Shown here: in pieces, positions 11,016 to 18,704 of the stretch
How the letters are laid out: every line of letters starts with the position of its first letter
How positions within the stretch are numbered: position 1 is the stretch's first letter
Assembly: GCF_013085545.1 (NCBI RefSeq)
Contig: NZ_CP039543.1
Coordinates: forward strand, 2,759,322 to 2,823,321
Reading direction: 5' to 3'
From: Oceanidesulfovibrio marinus
GTDB taxonomy: Bacteria; Desulfobacterota; Desulfovibrionia; Desulfovibrionales; Desulfovibrionaceae
DNA: 64,000 nt
Position numbers and translations under genes: made by a program
Notes under the pieces: generated by a model
What the model saw: only the letters and a program-made list of their open reading frames with translations
The model's database searches: none
What the model was told of the DNA's origin: nothing

Positions 11016-11030
11016 TCTCACAAAGTGAGA
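11016..11030. promoter_or_regulatory. Inverted repeat TCTCAC-AAA-GTGAGA, candidate operator
   Basis: A perfect 6-3-6 dyad 224 bp upstream of the sigma-54 promoter, at a distance typical of enhancer sites of NtrC-type activators. No second copy was found nearby, so assignment to any regulator is inference. Confidence 0.4.
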
Positions 11031-11065
11031 CTTGCGCATCATACCGTTATTCCAAATAATATATC

Positions 11066-11083
11066 CCGATCTCCCGTGATCGG
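11066..11083. promoter_or_regulatory. Inverted repeat CCGATC-N6-GATCGG, candidate operator
   Basis: A perfect 6-6-6 dyad about 170 bp upstream of the sigma-54 -12 element. It could be an enhancer site for the neighbouring sigma-54 activator. It differs in sequence from the 11016 dyad, so the two are not obviously the same site. Confidence 0.35.
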
Positions 11084-11253
11084 AAAAATCCCCGAACGTC
11101 CGAATGTCTCATCTTATGCGCCGATTTCCTCCCAAGACATCTGCAATGAATCTTTTTACTCATCATCTTAGCATGTTAATATAAACATAATTATTCTGGT
11201 GCATTACCGCGAGGTCACAATTATCCTCTTTAAATTAAACTAGTTACCAATAC

Positions 11254-11269
11254 TGGCATATCCATTGCT
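11254..11269 (+). promoter_or_regulatory. Sigma-54 promoter TGGCATATCCATTGCT
   Basis: It matches the -24/-12 consensus TGGCAY-R-N4-TTGCW at every defined position (GG at 11255-11256, GC at 11267-11268). Transcription would start near 11280, only about one base before the annotated ATG of the receiver gene, implying a leaderless message or a downstream start (GTG at 11299). A sigma-54 response regulator is encoded nearby. Confidence 0.8.
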
Positions 11270-11280
11270 CAGAGAGAGGA

Positions 11281-11706
11281 ATGCTGTGGCAAAAAGATGT
11301 GTCATCTTCGGCGATTCTTCTGATCGAGCCCGACCCCGAGTCGCGCTCCTACACGGCCAAGCTCCTTGTGGATGAGGGGTACGCGGTCCTCTACCCCCGC
11401 GGCATCGCTCTGACGCGGGAGGTCGACCTGCCCGAGCACTGCGACCTCATCCTTGTAGACGTCTTTCTGCCCAGGCGATGGGAGTTCGACATGATTCGCG
11501 ACGTCAAGGCCCGTAGACCCGGCGTCGGCATCATCGCCCTGTCTCAGAACCACGGCGCCTGTCGCGCGGAAAGCTCCCTGGCCATCGCCGCCGAGCTCGG
11601 CGCGGATGCCGGGCTGGTCAAACCGGTTCCCCCGGACACGCTGTTGCAGCGCGTGCGCGCGCTTGCGGCTTGTGCAAACGTATATGCCCACTGTCACACT
11701 GCATGA
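11281..11706 (+). CDS. Receiver-domain protein, first gene behind the sigma-54 promoter
   Basis: This 141-residue protein is a single receiver-like domain. One of the two N-terminal acidic residues is replaced (IEPD, residues 15-18). The phospho-acceptor is D60 (ILVD), the switch residue is S88 and K114-P115 are conserved. A purine stretch (GAGAGGA) abuts the ATG with no spacing, which is unusual; a GTG at 11299 is the only close alternative. A second receiver gene starts 38 bp after its stop, so the pair probably forms an operon. The output is unknown. Confidence 0.75.
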   Translation: MLWQKDVSSSAILLIEPDPESRSYTAKLLVDEGYAVLYPRGIALTREVDLPEHCDLILVDVFLPRRWEFDMIRDVKARRPGVGIIALSQNHGACRAESSLAIAAELGADAGLVKPVPPDTLLQRVRALAACANVYAHCHTA

Positions 11707-11744
11707 GACTCCCAACTTCCGAAACATGCCAGGAGATCTATCCC

Positions 11745-12113
11745 ATGAAAAAAATATTGATCGTCGAAGACCAACCGGAAGTGCGCGAGCTTGTGCAGGT
11801 CACGCTCAGCCTGGGCGGATTCGAGATTCTGGAGGCTGACAGCGGCTCCATCGGCGTGGCCCTGGCCAGGCACTCCCACCCGGACCTCATCCTCATGGAT
11901 GCGGTGATGCCTGGCGAGATCGACGGGTTCGAGGCCACACGCCGCCTGCGTCAGCTGCCGGAGCTTTCCGCCACCACCATCCTCATGCTCACGGCGCGCG
12001 GCCAGCAGCGCGACCTGGAAATGGGCCGCCAGGCAGGGGCCGACGGCTACATCACCAAGCCCTTCAGCCCTCTGGCGCTGATCAAAAAGGTGGACGAGGT
12101 GCTGGGCCAGTAG
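11745..12113 (+). CDS. CheY-like response regulator receiver protein
   Basis: This 122-residue canonical receiver has E8-D9, phospho-acceptor D52 (ILMDAVMPG), T83 and K105-P106 (TKPFSP). The ATG at 11745 is chosen because AGGAGA lies ten bases upstream; an in-frame start at 11670 would overlap the preceding gene and lacks a ribosome site. It is the second gene behind the sigma-54 promoter at 11254. It is likely phosphorylated by a separate kinase, possibly the PAS kinase encoded divergently. No output domain is present. Confidence 0.9.
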   Translation: MKKILIVEDQPEVRELVQVTLSLGGFEILEADSGSIGVALARHSHPDLILMDAVMPGEIDGFEATRRLRQLPELSATTILMLTARGQQRDLEMGRQAGADGYITKPFSPLALIKKVDEVLGQ

Positions 12114-12385
12114 CCCTGCTCCAATGCCTCCGGATTGCAACTCTTCATGAGCAACCCGCTGCATCGCGCGCCTGTACAGGGCTCCCCCTCCGGCCCGTGC
12201 CGCCCGCGATCGCAGCCACGGCGGATTCGGCGACGGCTCACGCTCCATGGTGACACAGCGGCGATCATGAGCCCAGGGCGGTGCTTTTGGCAGCATCTGA
12301 CGGCAGCGTGAGAAGGGTCTTGGCCGGAACCTGTCCACACAGCCGCCGTCAACAGATCGCCCCCCTAACGCCCCCCGCCAACGGC

Positions 12386-12420
12386 AGAAGGCGTCCCGAA
12401 CGAACACCGGGGCGCCTTCT
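12386..12420. terminator. Bidirectional terminator-like hairpin between convergent genes
   Basis: AGAAGGCGTCCCG pairs with CGGGGCGCCTTCT (one G-U) around a 9-base loop. It lies in the 458-bp gap (12114-12571) between the plus-strand receiver gene and the minus-strand GNAT gene, followed by only a modest T content (CTGTTC). I see no gene in the rest of that gap. Confidence 0.6.
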
Positions 12421-12571
12421 CTGTTCAGACACTATTCACTACCAGGGTGAAGCACGGGCAACGAAATCCATCTGCAAACTGGATTCCGCCAAAAACACGC
12501 AAAGCATCGTCTCGGAATAATTGTCTGTTCACACCATACAGGAACACAGGGTTCCGATTTCGGCAATAGCA

Positions 12572-13060
12572 TCACGCCAGCTGAACGCCGTAGATCACCT
12601 TGTCCTCGCCTGCATCGTAGAAATCGCGGACCACGGCGCGAACCGTGCACCCGCACCCCTCGTAAAACCGCCGCGTAGGCGCGTACTGCTCCCGCGAGGA
12701 CGTCTCCGCAAAAAGGATGCGCCCTCCCTGGGCCGCGGCGGCTTCGGCCACGGCGTGGAACAGCGCCTTGCCCAGCCCGTTGCCCTGGGCGGCCGGATGC
12801 ACGGCTATCCAGTAGAGATCGAACGAGCCCACGGTGCACGGCGCCGGCCCGTAGCACGCATAGCCCTCCAGCCCTCCATCCGGGCCATCCGCAAAAAGAA
12901 AGTAATAACCGCTGGCAAGCCCCTTGCTCAGCCGTTCGGTCACCAGCTCCTCGGCCACGCCGGCCTCGTCCCAGCTGAAGAAGCCTGTCGCCTCAACCAG
13001 GGCGCGTACTCGGGCGGCGTCCCTGGGCGTGGGCTCGGTGCGCATCGTCTGTACGCTCAT
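12572..13060 (-). CDS. GNAT N-acetyltransferase, last gene of the kamA-type operon
   Basis: A 162-residue single-domain acetyl-CoA-dependent transferase. The acetyl-CoA loop (motif A) is HPAAQGNGLGKAL, preceded by the strand FDLYWIAV; a C-terminal motif B region (RRFYEGCGC) is present. The ATG at 13060 overlaps the stop of the upstream fusion gene as ATGA, indicating translational coupling; the longer in-frame reading to 13243 is spurious. In methanogens beta-lysine is acetylated by AblB, a GNAT partner of lysine 2,3-aminomutase. This protein could play a similar role here, but it is shorter and the link is inference. Confidence 0.88.
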   Translation of the reverse strand: MSVQTMRTEPTPRDAARVRALVEATGFFSWDEAGVAEELVTERLSKGLASGYYFLFADGPDGGLEGYACYGPAPCTVGSFDLYWIAVHPAAQGNGLGKALFHAVAEAAAAQGGRILFAETSSREQYAPTRRFYEGCGCTVRAVVRDFYDAGEDKVIYGVQLA

Positions 13061-14811
13061 TCCGCACACTCCATGTTCCGTGTCCGTTCCCGCGTGCCCT
13101 CGCTCAGGCCGCGGAAAAACGCCAGGGCGTTGGGCCCCAGGCTGGACGTGCGGTAGCCGCCCTCCTGCACCACCAGGGTGGGCAGGCACAGGCGGCCGAG
13201 CATCCGGCCGTTTTTCTCGAAGTCCGTTGGCGTGAGCCGCCACGTGCCCGTGGGGTCGCCTTTGGCCGTGTCCAGACCCAGCGCTATTACCAGAAACCGC
13301 GGGCCGAACCGTGCCAGCCGCTTGAGCGCCTTGGCCAGCACTGTGCGGTACGCCTCGCCGTCCACGCCGTCCGGCAGGGGCAGGTTCATGTTGAACCCGC
13401 GTCCCTGGCCCTCGCCGCGCTCCGAGGCGAAGCCGGAGAAGTACGGGTAGGCGCCGTTGGGATGGCCATGGATGGAGATGGTGAGCACGTCGGCGCGCTC
13501 GTAGAAGATGTCCTGCGTGCCGTTGCCATGGTGGTAGTCCACGTCCAGCACGGCCACCTTGCCGAACTCGGACAGATGGTTGGCGGCCACGGCCGTGGAG
13601 TTGAGATAGCAGAACCCGCCGAATGCGCGGCGCTCCGCATGATGCCCTGGTGGACGGACCAGCGCGTATGCCAGACGCTGGCCGTCCAGCAGGGAGTCCG
13701 CCGCCGTGAGAGCGCAGTTGACGGCCCCGCGCGCCGCGAGGAATGCGTTGCGGCTCAGCGGCGTAAAAGTATCGATGACGTAGTAGCCGGCCCGGCGGGG
13801 CAGCTCCCGCGGCGGCCTAGCCTGGTTGCGGATGGGGAAGACGTACGGATAGACCGCCTCCTTCTCCCCCAGCCTAGCGCATACGGCGCGGAAGTAGCCG
13901 ACCATGCCGGGGTCGTGCACCGCCGTGACGTGGCGCAGGGGGTAGCCCTGCACGCGGAGGCGCTCGAACAACCCGGAAGGCTCGATCTTCTTGAGGATCG
14001 CGTCGATGCGCGCCGGCGACTCCACATATCCGCGCTCACGTACGTGGTGGATCTCGTGGCGATCGTTCACCGTGAGCGCGATCTGCGGGGACACCTGGGC
14101 CGCCGGAGGCGGAGCAGGCGTGGCGTAGCGCGGCTCGGCCAACCGAACCGGATCGTCGCGGAAGGAGTCCGCCACCATGTCCACATACCCTTCCGGGCAC
14201 CGGCCGCCGTACTTGCGCTCCAGAATGGCCCGAACCACCTGCTGCGCGTCCTTGCGGCCCAGCGGTTTCTTGGCCGTGTAGGGGTCGAACAACAGATGCG
14301 GCGGGCACGGCGCCGGCTCATCGATGAGCGGCGTCTCGTACTTCGTGTTGGCCACGATGCGCACGCCGAACCGCTCGTAGAAGCGCAGCCTGGCGCGGTT
14401 CTCCTTGCGCAGGGAAGCGTCCATGCAGAATTCGGGATCGGCCGGCAGAGACTCGAAGAACAGGCCGATGCCGCCCAGGAAGCGCGCCTCCTCGCGAACG
14501 CGATCATACAGCGCCGCGCCCACGCCGCGGCCGGCCGAGCCGGGCTGGGCCGCCACATAGTCCAGCCAGCAGAACCCCACGTCCGGCACGTGCAGCATGA
14601 GCGCGAAGCCCGCGAGCTTGTCCGCCGACTCCGCCACGAAAAGCACGGCCCGGAAGCGGTGGTGCAGCGGATCGCGCAGCATGGCCGGTATCTGCCGGAT
14701 CTCTTTTTCCTCCACGCCGGGGAAGCGCTCCCGCAGCAACGCCTGGACCTGCTCGACGGTCCGGGCGTCGCGCGGCAACACGCCGTCGAACACTCGTCGA
14801 ATACGGAACAT
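13057..14811 (-). CDS. Fusion of a GNAT acetyltransferase and an acetylpolyamine amidohydrolase (HDAC family)
   Basis: This 584-residue protein joins opposing activities. Residues ~1-160 are a GNAT domain (motif A QPGSAGRGVGAAL, 89-101). Residues ~245-570 are a class II HDAC-like acetylpolyamine amidohydrolase with H390-H391 (PPGHH), zinc ligands D425 and H427 (DVDYHHGNGTQ) and D514 (GLD), and the catalytic Tyr553 (EGGY). All catalytic positions are intact. The start ATG at 14811 shares one base with the upstream ligase stop; the longer reading to 15630 is out of context. The likely substrate is an acetylated amino group on a small amine, and the operon suggests a lysine-derived product. Specificity is inferred. 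Confidence 0.9.
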   Translation of the reverse strand: MFRIRRVFDGVLPRDARTVEQVQALLRERFPGVEEKEIRQIPAMLRDPLHHRFRAVLFVAESADKLAGFALMLHVPDVGFCWLDYVAAQPGSAGRGVGAALYDRVREEARFLGGIGLFFESLPADPEFCMDASLRKENRARLRFYERFGVRIVANTKYETPLIDEPAPCPPHLLFDPYTAKKPLGRKDAQQVVRAILERKYGGRCPEGYVDMVADSFRDDPVRLAEPRYATPAPPPAAQVSPQIALTVNDRHEIHHVRERGYVESPARIDAILKKIEPSGLFERLRVQGYPLRHVTAVHDPGMVGYFRAVCARLGEKEAVYPYVFPIRNQARPPRELPRRAGYYVIDTFTPLSRNAFLAARGAVNCALTAADSLLDGQRLAYALVRPPGHHAERRAFGGFCYLNSTAVAANHLSEFGKVAVLDVDYHHGNGTQDIFYERADVLTISIHGHPNGAYPYFSGFASERGEGQGRGFNMNLPLPDGVDGEAYRTVLAKALKRLARFGPRFLVIALGLDTAKGDPTGTWRLTPTDFEKNGRMLGRLCLPTLVVQEGGYRTSSLGPNALAFFRGLSEGTRERTRNMECAE

Positions 14812-15848
14812 CAGGCGGCCTTCCTTGTGGGCGTGTTGTGGAACGGAGCCCCGCGGCGACGTAACGCGGCTTCCACGATCATGCCTACGCCGCGGCCCAG
14901 GCCAATGCCGGAGCGTTCGAGCTGCACGGCGAACCCGGCCTCCGGACTGATGCACGGGTTGCTGTTCACGTCGATCACGTTGGGCACGCCGGCGCTGTCC
15001 ACGCGCATATCCACGCGCGCATACCCGGCGAGCCGGAGAAAACGCCAGCACATCAGCGACGACGCCTCCATCCGCTGCAGGAGCACCCCTTCCTCCGCTG
15101 AAAACTCCCAGTTGCGCGGCGTGGCCAGCGCCTGGGCCGAGGCCTCGTCCCACTTGGCCGCGTAGTCCACCAGCCTGGGAGCGTCTTTCCCACCCTCGAA
15201 GCAGATCTCGTACGTGGGCAGGAGCCGCGGTCCGTCCGCCTCTTCCACCACGCCTACGCAGAACTCCCGGCCGGAGACAAACGCCTCGGCAAACCATGCG
15301 CCGCCGAGCTCCCGCCGTTTTTGCGCCAGGGAGCGTTGCACTGCCACGCGGTCCGCAAACTCGATGATCGAGCCCTGGTCCAGGCCGTGGGAGCCATGCT
15401 CCCATACCGACTTCACCACATACGGCCCAGGCAGAAAGCTCGCCCCGGCCATGTGTTCGGGCTCGCCGCCCATCTCTTCCACCCACGGCGGCGTGGGAAC
15501 CCCGGCGCTGCGCAGCAACCGCTTGACCGCCAGCTTGTTGCCGGCAAGGAGCATGGCGTGGGAGCCCGCTCCCGTGAAGGGAATGCCCGCCTGCTCCAGG
15601 GCCGAGGGCAGCAGGTACGCACCCTCGCACGTGCCTCCAATCGTCTCCACCAGGTTGAAGACCACTTCCGTGCTGGTGCGGCGCAGCGCGTCCACGGTGT
15701 GCCGTACGGCGCGGCGCACCGGCGTCATGGTCACATCGTGGCCCTGCCCGCCCAGCACGGCGGCCACGGTCTCAGCCTGGACGATGGTATCCATATCGTC
15801 GGGCGTGGGGCTGGGTCCCACGTCCGAATGGATCACGGCTATGCGCAT
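14811..15848 (-). CDS. ATP-grasp ligase, D-alanine-D-alanine-ligase-like (second of two)
   Basis: A 345-residue ATP-grasp enzyme expected to form a peptide-type bond through an acyl phosphate. N-terminal IAVIHSDVG and VVFNLVETIGG, then TGAGSHAMLLAGNKLAVKRLL, match the Ddl N-terminal and central regions. ATP/Mg binding appears in GPYVVKSVWEHGSHG and VIDVNSNPCISPEAGF. The N-terminal substrate signature of true D-Ala-D-Ala ligases is not obvious and no mur genes are nearby, so a non-cell-wall substrate is likely. It starts 8 bp after the first ligase (AGGGGG just upstream) and its stop overlaps the next start by one base. Substrate unknown. Confidence 0.88.
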   Translation of the reverse strand: MRIAVIHSDVGPSPTPDDMDTIVQAETVAAVLGGQGHDVTMTPVRRAVRHTVDALRRTSTEVVFNLVETIGGTCEGAYLLPSALEQAGIPFTGAGSHAMLLAGNKLAVKRLLRSAGVPTPPWVEEMGGEPEHMAGASFLPGPYVVKSVWEHGSHGLDQGSIIEFADRVAVQRSLAQKRRELGGAWFAEAFVSGREFCVGVVEEADGPRLLPTYEICFEGGKDAPRLVDYAAKWDEASAQALATPRNWEFSAEEGVLLQRMEASSLMCWRFLRLAGYARVDMRVDSAGVPNVIDVNSNPCISPEAGFAVQLERSGIGLGRGVGMIVEAALRRRGAPFHNTPTRKAA

Positions 15849-15856
15849 CTCGCCCC

Positions 15857-16870
15857 CTATGCCGCAATGCGGCGGCCCGGCTGGCGCGCAGCGGCGATTC
15901 GGTCCGTTGCCGAGCGCATGATCCGCGAGAGCAGATCGAGAAAGCTGATGCCGTTCAGCGAGCAGAGAATGGGCAGATCCGAGTGCTCCGGATGCATGCC
16001 AGGCAGCGGATTGATCTCCATGAACTGGTAGCGGCCGTGGGCGTCCTGGCGCAGGTCCACCCGTCCGGCGTCGCGAACGCCCAAGGCGCGGTAGGCGGCC
16101 AGGGCCACCTGCACGGGCTCCTCGCTCTCAGCCCCGGTCACGGCCCGATACTCCACAAGCTGCTCGCACTCTTCCTTGTTGCGGTAGGTGTAGCAGGCCG
16201 GGTCGGCGTCCTTGTTCAGCACGATGTCCATGACGCCGGCCACGCGAGCGTTCTCGCCCGTGCCGGTGATGCCCACCGTGACCTCCCGGCCGGGCAGAAA
16301 CGCCTCCACCAGAACGGGCTGCTCGTGCTCGGCGATGAGCGCAGCAGCGCGCTCCACAAGCGCATTCCTGTCGTGCACCAGGCACGAGGAGGCCACGCCC
16401 TTGCCTGTGCCTTCGGCCACAGGCTTCACGAACAACGGGAACGCCGGCAGGTCCACCCGCTCGGCCTGGTCCACGCTCTCCAGCACCACGAAGTCCGGGG
16501 TGGGCACGCCCTGGTCCCGGACCACGCGCTTGGCCACGCCCTTGTGCAGGGTCACGGCCAGGGTCAACGGATCGGAGAAGACGTAGGGAATGCGGTAGTG
16601 GTCCAGCAGGGCCGGCACCAGGGACTCGCGACCATAGCCGTAGAGCCCCTCGCAGATGTTGAACACCAGGTCCCAGCTCGCATCGGAGGCCAGGGCGCTT
16701 ACGAGATCATAGGCGCTGCCCACGCGCACCGTGCTGTAGCCCAGCATGCGCAGGCCGCGCTCGATGGCGTCGATGGTGTCCACGCGGTCGAACTCCGCGG
16801 TCTGATGCTCGTTGAAGCCGCGCGCGAGATAGTCATCCCGCAGATCGTATGTCAGGGCGATGGTGGTCAT
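15857..16870 (-). CDS. ATP-grasp ligase, D-alanine-D-alanine-ligase-like (first of two)
   Basis: A 337-residue ATP-grasp enzyme. The N-terminus (ALTYDLRDDYLARGFNEHQT) is distinctive and not that of cell-wall Ddl. VFNICEGLYGYGRES, VKPVAEGTGKGVASS (ATP-binding strand and loop) and MEINPLPGMHPEHSDLP (metal and C-terminal Ddl signature) are clear. The ATG at 16870 shares one base with the TAA of the aminomutase gene (TAATG), so translation is coupled. Two different ligases in one operon suggest sequential addition of two residues, or two amide bonds, to a product of the aminomutase. That role is inference. Confidence 0.88.
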   Translation of the reverse strand: MTTIALTYDLRDDYLARGFNEHQTAEFDRVDTIDAIERGLRMLGYSTVRVGSAYDLVSALASDASWDLVFNICEGLYGYGRESLVPALLDHYRIPYVFSDPLTLAVTLHKGVAKRVVRDQGVPTPDFVVLESVDQAERVDLPAFPLFVKPVAEGTGKGVASSCLVHDRNALVERAAALIAEHEQPVLVEAFLPGREVTVGITGTGENARVAGVMDIVLNKDADPACYTYRNKEECEQLVEYRAVTGAESEEPVQVALAAYRALGVRDAGRVDLRQDAHGRYQFMEINPLPGMHPEHSDLPILCSLNGISFLDLLSRIMRSATDRIAAARQPGRRIAA

Positions 16871-18186
16871 TAGTGCGCCCCCACAACCGGAGCCGCATGG
16901 GAAGCGGCCGGGCATCCTGCCGGACATGTCGCGAACGAGGTTGCATCCGCAGCGGCGGGCACCGGTTCGGGCGCATAGTCCGGATAGTGGTAGACGCGGC
17001 CCTCGTAGTTCACCAGGGCCAGGCCCTGCTCGTCGCGGCCCAGCATGGTGTTGGCGTAGATGGGCACCTTGCCGCCTCCGCCGGGCGCGTCGATCACGTA
17101 GGTGGGCACGGCGTAGCCCGAGGTGTGGCCGCGCAGCGCGCTCATCAGCTCCACGCCCTTGGCCACGCTGGTGCGGAAATGCGCCGAGCCATGGATGGGG
17201 TCGCACTGGTAGAGGTAGTACGGCCGCACGCGCACCTTGAGCAGGCCGTGGAACAACGCTGCCAGGGTCTCCGGCGCGTCGTTGATGCCGGCCAGGAGCA
17301 CGGTCTGGCTGCCCAAAGGCAAGCCGGCGTCGGCCAGGCGCTCGAAGGCCTGGTTCGTCTCCGGGGTCAGCTCCCTGGGGTGCATCATGTGGCAGCTCAT
17401 GAACAGCGGGTTGTGTTTCCGGAGCATGCGCACGAGGTCGCGCGTGACGCGCTGCGGCAGCACGGCCGGCACCTTGGTGCCCAGGCGCACGATCTCCACA
17501 TGGCTGATGGCGCGCAGCCTGCCCAGCAGGTAGTCGATGGCCTCGTCCGGCATGGTCAGGGGATCGCCGCCGGAAACCACCACGTCGCGCACCGTGGGCG
17601 TGGCCGCGATGTAGTCGAGGCAGGCGTCCCAGCGCTTGCGCACGGAGCCGGCGTTGCCACGTCCCACCAGGCGGGAGCGTGTGCAGTAGCGGCAGTACGT
17701 GGAGCAGAAGTCTGTGGACAAAAAGAGCACGCGGTCCGGATAGCGGTGCACCAGACCGGGAGTCGGGCTGTGGCCCTCCTCGCCCAGGGGGTCGTCGGCC
17801 TCGCCAGGGCCCAGCACCGCCTCCTGCATGGTGGGCGATACGGCGCGGCGGATGGCGCACGACGGATCAGCCCCGTTCACAAGGCTCAGGTAGTACGGCG
17901 TGATGGCCAGAGGGAACTCGCCGCCCTGGGCCAGCGTTTCCTGCGGCGTGGGATTGATGTGTCGGAAGAGCTCGGCCTGGGAGGTCACGCGGTGCGCGAT
18001 CTGCCAGTGCCAGTCGTTCCACTCGGCGCGCGTGACGCCCGGATAGAACTCTTTGCGGAAGGCGTCGCGCTCCTCCCCCATGGCAAAGCCAGTGCGTTTG
18101 GATTTGGGCGCTGATGCCCGGACAGTTTGTGCGGCCTTTCGGCTACTGGGAGGCTCGAGCGCCTCGATCTCGTTGTCACGCGTCAT
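16870..18186 (-). CDS. Lysine 2,3-aminomutase family radical SAM enzyme
   Basis: A 438-residue radical SAM, PLP-dependent mutase. Cluster Cys are C161, C165 and C168 (DFCSTYCRYC). The PLP Lys is K373 in DAPGGGGK, with VVVSGGDPL and TVLLAGIND also conserved. The two Asp that bind the epsilon-amino group of lysine in the clostridial enzyme are retained as D329 (YQCD) and D366 (VIDAP); glutamate mutases lack these, so lysine to beta-lysine is the best prediction. The C-terminus has a CPAGCP motif and a ~40-residue tail. The start overlaps the upstream small gene as ATGA. It is longer than EpmB, and no elongation factor P gene is nearby. Confidence 0.92.
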   Translation of the reverse strand: MTRDNEIEALEPPSSRKAAQTVRASAPKSKRTGFAMGEERDAFRKEFYPGVTRAEWNDWHWQIAHRVTSQAELFRHINPTPQETLAQGGEFPLAITPYYLSLVNGADPSCAIRRAVSPTMQEAVLGPGEADDPLGEEGHSPTPGLVHRYPDRVLFLSTDFCSTYCRYCTRSRLVGRGNAGSVRKRWDACLDYIAATPTVRDVVVSGGDPLTMPDEAIDYLLGRLRAISHVEIVRLGTKVPAVLPQRVTRDLVRMLRKHNPLFMSCHMMHPRELTPETNQAFERLADAGLPLGSQTVLLAGINDAPETLAALFHGLLKVRVRPYYLYQCDPIHGSAHFRTSVAKGVELMSALRGHTSGYAVPTYVIDAPGGGGKVPIYANTMLGRDEQGLALVNYEGRVYHYPDYAPEPVPAAADATSFATCPAGCPAASHAAPVVGAH

Positions 18187-18515
18187 TTTCGTTCAACGGT
18201 CTCCTGGTCAGGGAAAGGTTTGGGCTTGCTTTCCGGCCCCGCACCGGAAAAGAGCTCGAATCGATGAACATGGAGGCGGACACCGCCCCCGGATGCGTCA
18301 TCCTTCGAGGATTGCTGCAGCCAGCCCAGAACATGCACCAGCGACCCCCGGCCGCCGGACAAGGCGGCATGGACCAACCGTTTGCCCTTGGCATCCATAT
18401 GGATGCGCACGTCGCGCTCCCCCGCACAGGCGAGCACGACGTCGGCCACGGAACCATCCTTCTTGGTGGATACCGGGCAGACAATGCCCGTGAAGATTCG
18501 CAGCGGTGCGTGCAT
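18183..18515 (-). CDS. Small protein of unknown function, first gene of the aminomutase operon
   Basis: This 110-residue protein is not recognised. The ATG at 18515 has GAGGAGG about ten bases upstream, and its stop overlaps the aminomutase ATG as ATGA. That coupling, plus the poor ribosome site of the aminomutase gene (AGGAGA 14 bases away), is the main evidence that it is real. The visible sequence suggests short beta strands (PLRIFTGIVCPV, VADVVLACAG, RDVRIHMDAKG) and a charged, Pro-rich C-terminal tail. It has no signal peptide or membrane segment. It could be an accessory or carrier subunit for the pathway, but this is only context. Confidence 0.65.
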   Translation of the reverse strand: MHAPLRIFTGIVCPVSTKKDGSVADVVLACAGERDVRIHMDAKGKRLVHAALSGGRGSLVHVLGWLQQSSKDDASGGGVRLHVHRFELFSGAGPESKPKPFPDQETVERK

Positions 18516-18704
18516 GTTCTTGCGGCCTCCTCGATGCTGCGCCATGAGCAAACACCGGTCCGAAATGCACTGCACTTATTTTATTGGAGATTCCTGGATA
18601 GACCGGCGCAAACAGGAACCCGACGTTCCGAAATCGATAAAAAAGACGGAAGCGCAGGGTCCTGCTTTTCTTGTATGCCTCTGGCGGCCAGGGGAACCGA
18701 CTAC

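Larger units (their letters stand above)
10862..11280. other. AT-rich divergent intergenic region between kinase and receiver genes
   Basis: This 419-bp stretch is clearly AT-richer than its surroundings and codes for nothing convincing. It contains two perfect inverted repeats (11016-11030 and 11066-11083) and a full-consensus sigma-54 promoter next to the plus-strand receiver gene. It must also hold the minus-strand promoter of the hybrid kinase, for which I see no clear hexamers. Confidence 0.7.

Noticed and set aside
13057-15630. Longer 857-residue reading of the GNAT-deacetylase fusion
   Set aside because: The extra N-terminal part is a shifted copy of the upstream ligase; the ATG at 14811 overlaps that ligase's stop and gives a family-like N-terminus.
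14811-16870. The two ATP-grasp enzymes as cell-wall D-Ala-D-Ala ligases
   Set aside because: Two divergent copies in an operon with an aminomutase, without mur/fts genes and with atypical N-termini, make a peptidoglycan role unlikely.
15857-17860. Longer 667-residue reading of the first ATP-grasp ligase
   Set aside because: The first ~330 residues are an off-frame shadow of the aminomutase gene; the ATG at 16870 is coupled to the aminomutase stop.
16870-18186. Aminomutase gene as EpmB (EF-P beta-lysylation)
   Set aside because: The protein is about 100 residues longer than EpmB and no efp or epmA gene is nearby; the operon partners point to small-molecule chemistry. Not excluded by experiment.
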